Shown here: one piece after another, positions 1 through 8,714 of the stretch
Numbering within the stretch: the first letter of the stretch is position 1
How the letters are laid out: each line of letters opens with the position of its first letter
Source: Streptomyces tuirus
GTDB lineage: Bacteria > Actinomycetota > Actinomycetes > Streptomycetales > Streptomycetaceae
Reading direction: 5' to 3'
Length of the DNA stretch: 64,000 bases
NCBI GenBank assembly: GCA_018195615.1
Contig: JAGTPG010000002.1
Coordinates: 2,794,501 to 2,858,500, forward strand
Position numbers and translations under genes: made by a program
The notes under the pieces: generated by a model
What the model was told of the DNA's origin: nothing
Databases searched by the model: none
Seen by the model: the letters and a program-made list of their open reading frames with translations, nothing else

Positions 1-360
1 GATGGCGGACAGTCCCCGGGCGTCGGCCTGCGGCATGAAGTGGGTGTACGTCCGGAGCGGGAGCGCCGGATCGGAGTGCCCCAGCCACTTCGCGAGCGAG
101 ACGATCGACTCACCGGCTTCGAGCATCACCGAGGCATACGTGTGACGCAAGACGTGGAAGCCGTGCTCGCGGCTCGGCTCCCATACGCGCTACGGCTTCT
201 CGCCCGGCTGATGCTCGGGCAGCGGCGGGATGACTCCCACTTCGGCGAGCGCGAGCTTCCATACCTTGGTGTCCCAGGCGGTTGATCGCGCCGCGCCGCC
301 CGGTGTAAATGAGCAGCGGGGCGGTCACCTTGCGCCGGTCCTCACGTACGATCGGGCTCC
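1..360 (-). pseudogene. Tyrosine site-specific integrase, 3' remnant
   Basis: Reading leftwards from about 180, the translation contains GFHVLRHTYASVMLEAG, KWLGHSDPAL and RTYTHFMPQA. These are the catalytic HxxR, LGH and active-site Tyr boxes of actinobacterial integrases of the kind carried by integrative plasmids and phages. Upstream, the same frame reads TAWDTKVWKLALAEVGVIPP but is interrupted by an in-frame TAG at 190-192. The preceding segment (APLLIYTGRRGAIN, near 290-330) lies in another frame. The gene therefore carries at least one nonsense codon and one frameshift. Its C-terminus runs off the left edge of the window. It is most likely a relic of an integrated element; family assignment is confident, exact ends are not. 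Confidence 0.75.
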
Positions 361-378
361 TCGAGGTCCAGCCACGGT

Positions 379-430
379 GTCGACGACGGTTGAAAAGTGG
401 CTCTGCCAAGATTTCCGTGAAACCGATCAT
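379..430. repeat. Left terminal inverted repeat of the ISL3-like element
   Basis: It pairs with 2100-2150. The conserved inner core is AAGATTTCCGTGAA, with further imperfect matches outward to about 379. Confidence 0.7.
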
Positions 431-466
431 GCTCCCGTGCGCCGGTGACGCTCCGTCACCTTCGGC

Positions 467-2102
467 GTGACAATCGCCGAGTGTGAGGAGCTGCTGAAGA
501 CGGTGTTACCGCACCTGGGCGGGGTGCTGGTGGAGCAAGTGAGCCCCGAGACTGGGGTGTTACGCATCGTGGCCAGAACCTCGGAGGCAGTGCCTGTGCC
601 GTGTCCGGGCTGCGGGACACTCTCGGCACGCCGGCACGGCGGATACCGGCGCCGTCTCGCGGACGGTGCGGTCGGCGGGCGGCAGGTCTGCATCGAGCTC
701 ACCATCCGCCGTCTGTTCTGCGACGCGCCGGAATGTGTACGGGTGACCTTCGCCGAGCAGGTGGAGGGGTTGACCGTGCGCTACGGGCGCCGGACACTGC
801 AGCTTGGAAGGTTGCTGTGCGCGATCGCGGTCGCCCTGGCCGGACGGGCCGGCGAACGCCTAGTGGCCCGGCTGGCGGCGCTGGTCAGCCGGACGACCCT
901 GCTTGCTCTGATCATGGCCCTACCCGGCCCACCCGCCGCAACGCCGCGAGTGCTCGGGTGGACGAGTTCGCCCTGCGCAAGGGCCACCACAACTACGGCA
1001 CCGCGCTGGTCGACTGCGAGACCTGTGCCCCGGTTGACCTGTTGCCCGAGCGGGAAGCGGCCACCTTCGCGGCCTGGCTCACCGAGCACCCAGGCGTGGA
1101 GATCATTTGCCGCGACCGCGGTGGCACCTATGCCGACGGCGCCCGCGCCGGAGCCCCCGGCGCCGTGCAAATTGCTGATCTCTGGCACATCTGGCACAAC
1201 CTTGCCGAGGCCGTGAAACGCCTGGTCAGCCAGCACAGCGCGTGTCTGCGGGATCCGGCTCCGATCCCGGGCGAGGCTCCCGGGGTCCTGCACCCGCCTG
1301 TCTCAAAGGCGGGCCGGTTGGCTGGCCGCGTCGAGCAGCACCACACGGCCGTGCACGACCTCCTTGACCAGGGCCTGGGTATCCGGGCCGTCGCCCGCCG
1401 CCTCAACTTGGCCGTGAACACCGTCCGACGCTATGCCCGGGCCGACACCTGGCAGGAACTCGCCACCGGCCGCTGGCAGAACCTCCCCAGCACCCTGGAC
1501 CCCTACACGCCTTACCTGCACCAACGCTGGCGCGAAGGCCATACCGTCGCGGTGAAGCTGCACGCCGAACTCTGCGAACGCGGCTTCACTGGCTCCTACT
1601 CCATCGTGCGCGACTACCTCCAACGCTTCTGCCGCACCCCCAACGGCACACCCCCGCCACGGCCGCCGGGCGTGCGGAAGGTGACCGGTTGGATCACCCG
1701 CAACCCCGACCGCGTGAGCGACGATGAACGGCAGAAACTCAAGGCGATCCTGGCCCGTTGCCCCGAGCTGGAAGCCGCGACCGGGCACGTCCGGTCCTTC
1801 GCCGCGATGATGGCCACCCGCAGCGCGGACCGGCTGACGGAGTGGATCGCCGCCGCTCGCGCGGACGAGCGCCACGGTCTGCGTGCCTTCGCTGACGGAC
1901 TCATGGCCGATCTCGACGCGGTCGCCATCGGGTTCAGTACGGAGTGGAGCTCGGGCTGTGTCGAGGGCAGAGTGACGGACATCAAGCTGCTGAAGCGGCA
2001 GATGGCGGGCCGTGCCGGCCACACCCCTTGCTCCGCAAGCGAGTCCTGCTCGTGGCAGCCGACCGCCGACAACACAGAGTCACGACCACGGCGGCCTCAT
2101 GA
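467..2102 (+). pseudogene. ISL3-family transposase, frameshifted
   Basis: The N-terminal part (from the GTG at 467) carries a zinc-finger-like CPGCG...C...C segment (VPCPGCGTLSARRHGGYRRR, then LFCDAPECVRVTFAEQ). A helix-turn-helix region follows. The catalytic part (VDEFALRKGHHNYGT, DLWHIWHNL) and the C-terminal CVEGRVTDIKLLKRQMAGRAG box are typical of ISL3 transposases (DDE class). The product is split over three frames. One base is missing near 950 (VLG / VDEF junction). A second shift near 2025 moves the C-terminal LRKRVLLVAADRR into another frame ending at TGA 2100-2102. As written the protein would be inactive; sequencing indels could also explain it. Confidence 0.75.
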
Positions 2103-2150
2103 CCGGCTTCACGGAAATCTTGTATGAGCCACAATTCAGCCGTCGCCGAC
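2100..2150. repeat. Right terminal inverted repeat of the ISL3-like element
   Basis: Inverted partner of 379-430. The shared core reads TTCACGGAAATCTT on the plus strand. Confidence 0.7.
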
Positions 2151-2340
2151 AGCCACGGCAGGGTGACGTCGATCGGTTCGTAATTCCCCAGTTGGTTGCG
2201 GCCGGTGACGGGCCGCCCGACTACTGAGTGTGGGGTCCCAAGACGCCAGCGCCACGATGTCCTGAGCGACTCTCAGCAGTCAGGGCAGGCGCTTGCCTTA
2301 GGAGAACAGAGCGGCCTCGACTTTGATCCGGCAGGACGCC

Positions 2341-2956
2341 TCAGGCCTGCGCGTACTCGTGCACCCCGTCCGCATACAGCCGATATTGGTCCGTGGTCCA
2401 GCCGTTCTCCGGCCAGCTGACGTGCACAGCGTCGTTGGCCTTGAGAGCTCGTGAGACAACGCTGTCCAGGATGACCAGGCGGTGCGGCGCTGTGCCCCTG
2501 TCGTGCCGGCGAAGTAGAGGACCTTGGTGAAGAAGGCCGGTCCCAGGTTCGGCACCCGCTCGTCGTTGTTGAAGGCCCAGTAGGCGTCCACAGCGCCTCG
2601 TGCCCTTAGCACGTCGAGTGCCTCGCCGAGTCGGGCGTTGATGTCCGCAGGTGAGGAGTGCTTGAAGACGCTTGCGCGCCGGTTCACCAACTGCGCCTTG
2701 GTGCCTGTCCTCCAGACCAAAGCGGCGACGAGCAGGTGGCGGCGGCCTTCGGCGGTGTCTACCTGACTGCCGATGCTGAATACGGCCCGCCGGTCCACCC
2801 GAGGCCAGCGGCCACATCCGGGCACTCGTCGAGCACATCCGGCCACCAGATGGAATCCGGGAGCAGTGGTATCCAGCGGGCCCGATCGAAGGGAATTGCT
2901 TGGCCGAGGACCGTGTCACGCTCGGAGAGGTCGACGTCACCGGGGAGAACGATCAC
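2341..2956 (-). pseudogene. OGG-fold (8-oxoguanine glycosylase-like) protein, frameshifted
   Basis: Three consecutive frame segments make one protein-like sequence. The N-terminal part begins at GTG 2956 behind AAGGAG and reads VIVLPGDVDLSERDTVLGQA and WIPLLPDSIWWPD. The middle has AYWAFNNDERVPNLGPAFFTKVLYFAG. The end has HRLVILDSVVSRALKAND and GWTTDQYRLYADGVHEYAQA. The LGPAFF-TK-LYFAG box and the VILD segment match what I recall of small actinobacterial proteins annotated as having the OGG fold; a DNA-repair role is only inferred from that fold. Frameshifts fall near 2770 and 2480. Family assignment is moderate. Confidence 0.45.
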
Positions 2957-3428
2957 TTTCTTACTCCTTGGCAGGGTACGAAGCTGCAAGGCCAGGCGGT
3001 CAGATTGCAGGGGCGGTCAGGAGCTACCGGCAAGCACGGAATCTCCAAGCCCTGCCGCGATGCCGGGGAGAACTGAAGATGCAGTCCGCGGCGGAAGCGG
3101 GGCGGCATGATGCGGGCCAGTGACGAACTCAGGTGATCGTGCTCGGGTGCGGCTCCAGTACAGGGAGGATAGGGACCGCCTGGTGTCTGCCGGCGGTCGT
3201 ACGGGGCGTCAGCCGTAGCGTCCTGGCGACCATGCACGTGTCGAAGGCCCAGCGTGCGCCGTCAGCCACCAGCCACAACACCACCGGGCGCTGTGCCGTC
3301 ATATCCAGGAGCGACGCATACTTCGCCGAGTACGCCACGGGAGGCAGCCTCCGGGAGTGGACCCGGTCGACGCGACCACCGCTAGATCGCCGGAGCTAGC
3401 CGCGCATCCCGCCAGCTCTGGGCAAGAA
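2957..3428. other. Stretch without a convincing gene
   Basis: No reading frame here shows recognisable domains, a good ribosome-binding site and Streptomyces-like codon bias together. A 69-codon minus-strand frame (3129-3338) has some protein-like character (RPVVLWLVADGARWAFD) but no family I can name. It may be debris from the neighbouring mobile elements. Confidence 0.4.
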
Positions 3429-3491
3429 GCCCCGGTCCATCCATCGCGGGGGAACGAATATGGATGAACCGGGGCGGTTGAACCGCCCCGG
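3429..3491. terminator. Two overlapping, mutually exclusive hairpins
   Basis: Arm 3429-3444 (gccccggtccatccat) can pair with 3460-3475 (atggatgaaccggggc; 15 of 16 matched). The right part of that second arm (3469-3479, ccggggcggtt) is instead the left arm of an 11-bp perfect hairpin with 3481-3491. Only one structure can form at a time. The site lies downstream of the minus-strand MMPL transcription unit and may end it. There is no U-tract, as is usual in Streptomyces. Confidence 0.4.
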
Positions 3492-3599
3492 GCCTCGCTA
3501 TCACCCTGGGGCGAGAGTCATCGCGACCTGATCCCAAGGACTCCCTCACCCTTTCGGCAAGTGAGCCATTGTCACTGGATCCAGGCGTACTCGGGATCC

Positions 3600-3623
3600 G
3601 GCTCTACGTGCGCGCGTAGAGCC
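3600..3623. terminator. Perfect 9-bp hairpin
   Basis: GGCTCTACG (3600-3608) and CGTAGAGCC (3615-3623) form a perfect stem with a 6-nt loop. It lies just downstream of the small minus-strand frame 3635-3754 and is a plausible terminator for it and the MMPL gene. Confidence 0.45.
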
Positions 3624-3634
3624 ACGGCGAGCAC

Positions 3635-3754
3635 TCACGCCCTGGTGTCGAGCATCGCGAAGGTGAACGCCGGCACTTCCTCGTCACCATCGGGCAGGAA
3701 TTCGGGCTTTTGATCCGCATCGCCGATCAACGACGAAATCGAGTCGTGATGCAT
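3635..3754 (-). CDS. Possible 39-residue acidic peptide
   Basis: An ATG at 3754 opens a 39-codon frame starting MHHDSISSLIGDADQKPEF and ending FAFAMLDTRA-like (TFAMLDTRA), stop at 3635-3637. It starts 38 bp after the stop of the exporter gene on the same strand and is followed by a perfect hairpin (3600-3623), so it could be the last gene of that transcript. The peptide is acidic, has no Cys and no membrane segment. I see no strong Shine-Dalgarno sequence before the ATG. It resembles no family I recognise. It could be a small secreted or modified peptide handled by the exporter, or chance. Confidence 0.3.
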   Translation of the reverse strand: MHHDSISSLIGDADQKPEFLPDGDEEVPAFTFAMLDTRA

Positions 3755-3792
3755 GCTCAACGTCAGTCAGCGAAGGGCCAACAGCCCAGCCA

Positions 3793-5952
3793 TCAGGAGT
3801 GAGTCTCACGTGCTTCTTCTCGGGCGGCCACAGCTTTCCTCCTCGTCGGCCACCACACACGGTCTCCCAGCAGAATGACCAGGGCAGGCACTTGGAACGA
3901 CCTCACCAGCAAGGTGTCGACCAGGACACCGATGCCCACCGCAATTCCGACTTCCGCGACCGTGACGTCCGGCAACTGCGCCAGCGCCGAGAACGTGCCC
4001 GCGAGGACGAGTCCTGCGGCTGTGATGACCCCACCGGTGGCCGTCAGTCCCTTCAGAACCGCTGCTCTGGTTCCCTCGTACCGGCGTTCCTCCCGGATGC
4101 GTTCCATGAGGAAGATGTTGTAGTCGACGCCCAGCGCGACGAGGAACACGAAGATGTAGATGAACATGTCGCCGGCGACGCCGCCGAATCCGAAGCCACG
4201 GTCGAACACCACTGCCGAAATACCCAGGGATCCGGCAAACGACAGGATGACCGTAGCCATCAGCATCAGCGGGGCAACGATCGACCTGAGGAGCAGTCCG
4301 AGGATGATCGTCACCGCAGCGAGGACCAGCGGAACGATCCGCTCAGTGTCCTGGATTGCCGCGTCCTGGTAGTCGTTCTGGACAGCCGGAGTACCTCCTA
4401 CGAGGATTCCGTCGTCCTGCTTGTGTAGTTCGTTTCGGAGGGTCTTGATCGTCTGTCGCGCTTCGTCGCCATAGGGATCCACGGACAGTTCGACAGACAG
4501 AGTGCGCCGCCCCTCCAGGTCGCCGTCCGCTGAGACCGCGGCTACCCCGGAAACGTCTTTCGCCACGTCACTCACCTGCGACACTTCACCGCTGTCGGTG
4601 TCCGCCGGGAGAACGACGGTCAGTGGGGCGGACACTCCCTGCGGGAAGTGCTCCTGCAGGACGCGCTGGCCGGTGACCGACTCGCTGCCCGGTGGAACCT
4701 TGTCCAGAGGATCGGCACTGGTCGTCAGACTGGTGAGCCCGACGGCCGCGCCAGCCAGGAGAAGCGTGACCATAAGTGCGGCGAAGCGGGGTACGCGGTC
4801 CACTACGCCGGCGATCCCCCGCCAAATGCGGTGCTGGTCCGCCCCTCGGTCCGCTCCGGGCCGAGGTACCCGGGGCCACAGGAGCCATCGGCCACAGCAG
4901 ACGAGCAGAGCTGGCAGCACGGTCAGCATCGCCACCAGCGCCACCACAACGCCGGATGCTGCGATCGGACCCAGGCCACGCAACCCGGCCAGATCGGCGA
5001 CCAGCAGGCACAGCAGCCCAGCAGTGACCGTTCCCGCGCTGGCGAGGAGCGCGGGTGTCGTGCGCCGCAGAGCCTCGGCGATCGCCTCGTGCCGGTCGTC
5101 GTACCGGGCGAGTTCCTCCCGGTAGCGGTTCAGGAGAAGCAGCGCGTAGTCCGTGGCGGCACCGAAGACCAGGACGATGAGGATCGCCGACGAGATGTCC
5201 GTGACGGACAAGCCAGCTCTGGCCAAACCGTAAGCAGCTCCGCGTGCCACCTGAACAGCGAGGATGGCACCAATCAATGGGATGAGCCACAGCACCGGGC
5301 TCCGGTAAGTCAGAAGCAACAGGATGGCCACGATCACCATGCTCGTGAGCATCAGCGCCGCGTCCACGTCTCCGCCGTCGTTGTCGACGTCGATGCCCGC
5401 CTCACCCGCGACCTGGGCCTCGAGGTCTGGCCGATCAGCCTTGCCCAGCGCCGACTTGATGTCGGCGCGCAGTCCGTCTACGGCGTCTGCGACGACATCG
5501 TCGTCCTCATGGGCTGGCTGAATGTCCACCGAGAACAGCGCAGCCGCCTTGTCCTCCGAGACCTGGACCTCGCTGGGGCTCCCTACACCGGTCAGTCCTG
5601 ATGCCGCGGCCTGGGTGCGTATGTCTTGTGCCGCTGCCAGGTCCGCCTGCGTGAGCGCTTCGCCGCCTCGCGAGAAGACGACCACCACCGACTCCGCGTC
5701 CGGCTGGTCGGGATCGGGCTCGGCCAACTGCGCGACCTGGCTGGAATCCAGACCGCTGGGGAGATAAGCGGCGGCGTCGTTGCGTTCCACATCCCCGAGC
5801 CGGTCGGCAAGGGGTGTCGCGACGACGGCCAGCACGATCCAGAGCAACAGTACGGGCCACTTCGCCCGGCGTACGAACGTGCCGAGCCGTGTGCGTGCGG
5901 CAGCGGCAGCGGGTGGGCTGCCGGTGGGAATCTCAGTAGACGTCCGGTGCAT
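3793..5952 (-). CDS. MMPL/RND-family membrane exporter
   Basis: About 719 residues. An N-terminal membrane segment (WPVLLLWIVLAVVATPLADRL) is followed by a large extracytoplasmic loop. Two blocks of hydrophobic helices then alternate with a second loop, the duplicated layout of MMPL transporters. The segments VFGAATDYALLLLNRYREE and VALGVDYNIFLMERIREER are the paired GxxTDY/GVDY-type motifs of proton-coupled members. Family members export lipids or small lipophilic compounds. The start at 5952 is chosen because the hydrophobic N-terminus follows it closely and AGGAG lies just before; an earlier ATG at 6069 would overlap the divergent kinase promoter. It is divergent from the two-component pair at 6081-8007, which probably regulates it. 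Confidence 0.88.
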   Translation of the reverse strand: MHRTSTEIPTGSPPAAAAARTRLGTFVRRAKWPVLLLWIVLAVVATPLADRLGDVERNDAAAYLPSGLDSSQVAQLAEPDPDQPDAESVVVVFSRGGEALTQADLAAAQDIRTQAAASGLTGVGSPSEVQVSEDKAAALFSVDIQPAHEDDDVVADAVDGLRADIKSALGKADRPDLEAQVAGEAGIDVDNDGGDVDAALMLTSMVIVAILLLLTYRSPVLWLIPLIGAILAVQVARGAAYGLARAGLSVTDISSAILIVLVFGAATDYALLLLNRYREELARYDDRHEAIAEALRRTTPALLASAGTVTAGLLCLLVADLAGLRGLGPIAASGVVVALVAMLTVLPALLVCCGRWLLWPRVPRPGADRGADQHRIWRGIAGVVDRVPRFAALMVTLLLAGAAVGLTSLTTSADPLDKVPPGSESVTGQRVLQEHFPQGVSAPLTVVLPADTDSGEVSQVSDVAKDVSGVAAVSADGDLEGRRTLSVELSVDPYGDEARQTIKTLRNELHKQDDGILVGGTPAVQNDYQDAAIQDTERIVPLVLAAVTIILGLLLRSIVAPLMLMATVILSFAGSLGISAVVFDRGFGFGGVAGDMFIYIFVFLVALGVDYNIFLMERIREERRYEGTRAAVLKGLTATGGVITAAGLVLAGTFSALAQLPDVTVAEVGIAVGIGVLVDTLLVRSFQVPALVILLGDRVWWPTRRKAVAAREEARETHS

Positions 5953-6080
5953 GCTCCTATGCCAACCCAAGAACGCCCACGGCGGCGTCACCAATCGGAG
6001 TGCTCTTGGAACGGCGGCACATAGCTCGGAGGGACCAGAATCACGCCTCCGGACGAAATCGGCGCTCACTCCAAGGAGTG

Positions 6081-7319
6081 ATGCTGATCAAGCGGGTGCG
6101 ATCTACCATCGTGCCGGTGAGCATGATTCGCCTGCACGGGGCACGGCTCGTCGAATTCCTGATCGTCGTGATCGCGACGGCCCCAGCCCTCATCGACCAA
6201 GGCTCAACGGACTCTTCACCCAAAGCGTGGTGGGCTCTGTCGGCGTACGTAGTGGTCGCCGCAGGCACCGTCGCGGTGCGCAAGCTCTGGCCGCTGGCCT
6301 CTTTCGGCATCATGCTCGTCACACTCGCCGCTGCGGAAATCTGGTGCGCCACTCAGGAAGTCCAGATGAGCAACCTGGCGGTACTGCCGCTGGCGTTCTC
6401 CGTCTACGCGGTAGGCGCCCACTGCAAGCTGCCCGTCGCTCTGACGGCGCTCGTTGGCGGTGCGACGGTCGTGTGCGTCGGCGTGGCCATCAACCACGCA
6501 ACGGCTCCCATCGGCTGGCGTGGTGGATCAGACGTCTTCGCCACGATCGCGCCGATCCCCGTGGCATGGGCGCTCGGAGTCGTGGCACAGAGCCACCGAC
6601 TGGCCCTGGAGATGTCCGAGCAGAGGGCCGCCAACAGCGAACGGGAGCGCGAAAGGCTGGCCGAGCAGGCCGTCGCCGCGGAACGCGGACGTATCGCACG
6701 CGACATGCACGACGTGGTCGCTCATTCCCTCACCCTGCTCGTGGTCCATGCCGAGACGATCCGCGCACGCTCGGCGGATCTGCCCCCATGGGCCCGTGAA
6801 CAGATCGACGCACTCGCCGCTGCCGGGCGACAGGCCACCGTCGAGATGCGGGAGCTGCTGGGTGTCCTGCGTAACGGGACACCGGAAGCAGCTCCCCGTA
6901 CGCCGGCCCCGACTCTCGCGGATGTGCCCGCGCTGGTGGACGCGGCCGATGCGGCCGGAAACGAGGTCACCGTGGCCATTGCCGGCGAACCCTCCCGCCT
7001 GCCCAAGCCTGTGCAGCTGACGGGTTATCGCGTTCTGCAGGAGTCCCTCGCCAATGCCCGCAGGCATGCGCCCGGCTCCCGCATAAATGTGGAGTTGAAG
7101 GCCGACGAAACGCGGCTGGACATAGAGGTCGTCTCTGGTCCGCCGCCGCAACGGGTCACGCCCATGCCCGGCGAGGGCATCGGCCTGCTGGGGTTGAAGG
7201 AACGCGTATCCGCGCTCGGCGGCTCCTTGTCCGCGGGCCCGGTGGGCGGCGGCTTCCGAGTCATCGCATCGATCCCCGTGTCGCGCCCTCCGGCGGAGAA
7301 CGGGACGCACAGTGGCTGA
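6081..7319 (+). CDS. Sensor histidine kinase, NarL/DesK-type (HisKA_3)
   Basis: 412 residues. The N-terminal third holds several hydrophobic helices (LVEFLIVVIATAPAL, WWALSAYVVVAAGTVAV, LAVLPLAFSVYAVGAHC). The phosphorylation helix is ERGRIARDMHDVVAHSLTLLVVHAE, with the His of the DMHDVVAHS box. A HATPase-like C-terminal region follows (LQESLANARRHAPGS, GEGIGLLGLKERVSALGG). The start at 6081 follows AAGGAG. Its last 8 bases overlap the response regulator, so the two are translationally coupled. It is divergent from the MMPL exporter, which suggests it senses a membrane or drug signal that controls export; the ligand is unknown. Confidence 0.9.
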   Translation: MLIKRVRSTIVPVSMIRLHGARLVEFLIVVIATAPALIDQGSTDSSPKAWWALSAYVVVAAGTVAVRKLWPLASFGIMLVTLAAAEIWCATQEVQMSNLAVLPLAFSVYAVGAHCKLPVALTALVGGATVVCVGVAINHATAPIGWRGGSDVFATIAPIPVAWALGVVAQSHRLALEMSEQRAANSERERERLAEQAVAAERGRIARDMHDVVAHSLTLLVVHAETIRARSADLPPWAREQIDALAAAGRQATVEMRELLGVLRNGTPEAAPRTPAPTLADVPALVDAADAAGNEVTVAIAGEPSRLPKPVQLTGYRVLQESLANARRHAPGSRINVELKADETRLDIEVVSGPPPQRVTPMPGEGIGLLGLKERVSALGGSLSAGPVGGGFRVIASIPVSRPPAENGTHSG

Positions 7320-8007
7320 GAACCAGAAGCAGATCAAGGTCGTGATCGCCGATGACGAGGGCGTCGTACGCGACGGCCTCCGCATGATCCTGGAGACACA
7401 GAGTGAGATGGCGGTCATCGGAACCGCCGGAGACGGTGAGCAGGCTCTGAGGCTCGCCCTTGAACTGCGCCCCGATGTACTGCTGCTGGATGTGCGCATG
7501 CCAGGACGTGACGGACTGTGGACTCTGGCCGAAATCGCTAAAAGGGGCCTCATCGACGCCGGCGATGTGCATGTCTTGATGCTGACAACCTTCGACATCG
7601 GTGAATACGTTGACGAGGCTCTCGATCAGGGAGCCAGCGGGTTCCTGCTCAAGAGCGCTTCGTACGAGGAGTTGCTGGCGGCGGTACGTGCGGCGGCAAC
7701 AGGGAATGCCGCCCTCAGCCCGCGCGTCGCGCGTCGCGTCATCGACGGGTACGTCGCGGGGCACAGAGAAGAGACGGGTAACTACACCGACCAGGAGCGG
7801 CTCAGCGACCTGACGCCACGGGAACTGGAGATCCTTGGTCTGCTCGGTCAGGGATTCAACAACGCAGAAATCGCAAGCAGGTTGGTCATAACGGAGCACA
7901 CTGTGAAGTCGCACGTCAGCCGACTCCTGGCCAAGACCGGTTGTCGCGATCGCGGCCAGGCCGCCGCACTCGCGCGGCGAGTCAGGCCGCAGGGGTCCGA
8001 CCCATGA
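7312..8007 (+). CDS. Response regulator, NarL/LuxR type
   Basis: 231 residues, GTG start within the kinase gene. The receiver domain has the acidic pair in VVIADDEGVVRDGL, the phosphoacceptor Asp in DVLLLDVRMPGRDGL and the conserved Lys in GFLLKSASYEELL. The LuxR-type helix-turn-helix is LTPRELEILGLLGQGFNNAEIASRLVITEHTVKSHVSRLLAKTG. It is the cognate partner of the upstream kinase and most likely acts on the divergent exporter promoter between 5952 and 6081. It is a close paralogue of the convergent regulator at 8031-8714. Confidence 0.92.
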   Translation: MAENQKQIKVVIADDEGVVRDGLRMILETQSEMAVIGTAGDGEQALRLALELRPDVLLLDVRMPGRDGLWTLAEIAKRGLIDAGDVHVLMLTTFDIGEYVDEALDQGASGFLLKSASYEELLAAVRAAATGNAALSPRVARRVIDGYVAGHREETGNYTDQERLSDLTPRELEILGLLGQGFNNAEIASRLVITEHTVKSHVSRLLAKTGCRDRGQAAALARRVRPQGSDP

Positions 8008-8030
8008 TTCCAGGCATCAGGCATCACTTC

Positions 8031-8714
8031 TCATGCACCGCGTGTACGCCGAGCCAGCGCCGCCGCCTGCCCCCTGTCCCGGCAGCCCGTCTTGGCCAGG
8101 AGCCGACTCACATGTGACTTGACGGTGTGCTCGGAGACAGTCAGTCGATCCGCGATCTCGTAATTGCTCAAGCCGTCACCCAGCAACGTGAGCACATCAC
8201 GTTCCCGGGATGTGAGGTCCGCGATCCGCCGGATGTCGGCTGGATCGACCGCCGGGTTGCGGCGCCCCGCCACATAACCGTCGATGATACGACGCGCGAC
8301 ACTGGGGCTGAGTGATCCCTCACCGCGAGCGGTGGCACGCACGCCGGCGATGAGTTCCTCATACGAACTGCTCTTGAGCATGAAGCCGCTGGCCCCCTTC
8401 GCCAGAGCCTCGTCGACGAACTCATCCGTCCCAAACGTCGTCAACATCAGCACATGCGTGGCGTTCGCGCCGAGCGCCTGCGTCCGCGCCAGTTCTTCGA
8501 GCACCCACAACCCGTCCCCCGAAGGCATACGTACATCCAACAACAAGACATCGGGGCGCAGTTCGACACACATACGAACCGCCTCCCGACCGTCTCCCGC
8601 GCCACCCACCACGGCCAGATCCCCCTGTGTCTCCAGGATCAGGCGCAGCCCCTCGCGCACCACGGGTTCATCATCCGCGATCACCACCGTGATCCGCTGA
8701 TCACCCGATGCCAT
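8031..8714 (-). CDS. Response regulator, NarL/LuxR type (paralogue, orphan)
   Basis: 227 residues from the ATG at 8714 (MASGDQRITVVIADDEPVV); an upstream in-frame start at 8804 is possible but would add an unconserved tail. The phosphoacceptor Asp is in DVLLLDVRMPSGDGL and the helix-turn-helix in LTSRERDVLTLLGDGLSNYEIADRLTVSEHTVKSHVSRLLAKTG. No kinase gene adjoins it. It ends 23 bp from the convergent paralogue, and the two 3' ends are so alike that they form an imperfect inverted repeat of about 75 bp. It probably arose by duplication and inversion. Confidence 0.9.
   Translation of the reverse strand: MASGDQRITVVIADDEPVVREGLRLILETQGDLAVVGGAGDGREAVRMCVELRPDVLLLDVRMPSGDGLWVLEELARTQALGANATHVLMLTTFGTDEFVDEALAKGASGFMLKSSSYEELIAGVRATARGEGSLSPSVARRIIDGYVAGRRNPAVDPADIRRIADLTSRERDVLTLLGDGLSNYEIADRLTVSEHTVKSHVSRLLAKTGCRDRGQAAALARRTRGA

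Larger units (their letters stand above)
379..2150 (+). mobile_element. ISL3-family-like insertion sequence with long imperfect inverted repeats
   Basis: A single transposase reading region (467-2102) is framed by inverted repeats. The left end has GGCTCTGCCAAGATTTCCGT from 399; the right end, read on the other strand inward from 2130, has GGCTCATACAAGATTTCCGT. The stretch AAGATTTCCGTGAA is identical in both. The symmetry continues about 20 bp outside these ends (379-398 against 2131-2150, 16 of 20 matching), so the element's true ends could be either 399/2130 or nearer 379/2150. No clear 8-bp direct target duplication is visible. It lies beside the integrase remnant. Confidence 0.75.

Noticed and set aside
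467..2102. Programmed ribosomal frameshifting in the transposase
   Set aside because: ISL3-family transposases are normally one frame, no slippery heptamer plus structure is evident at about 950, and a second shift near 2025 plus many others in the window favour indels.
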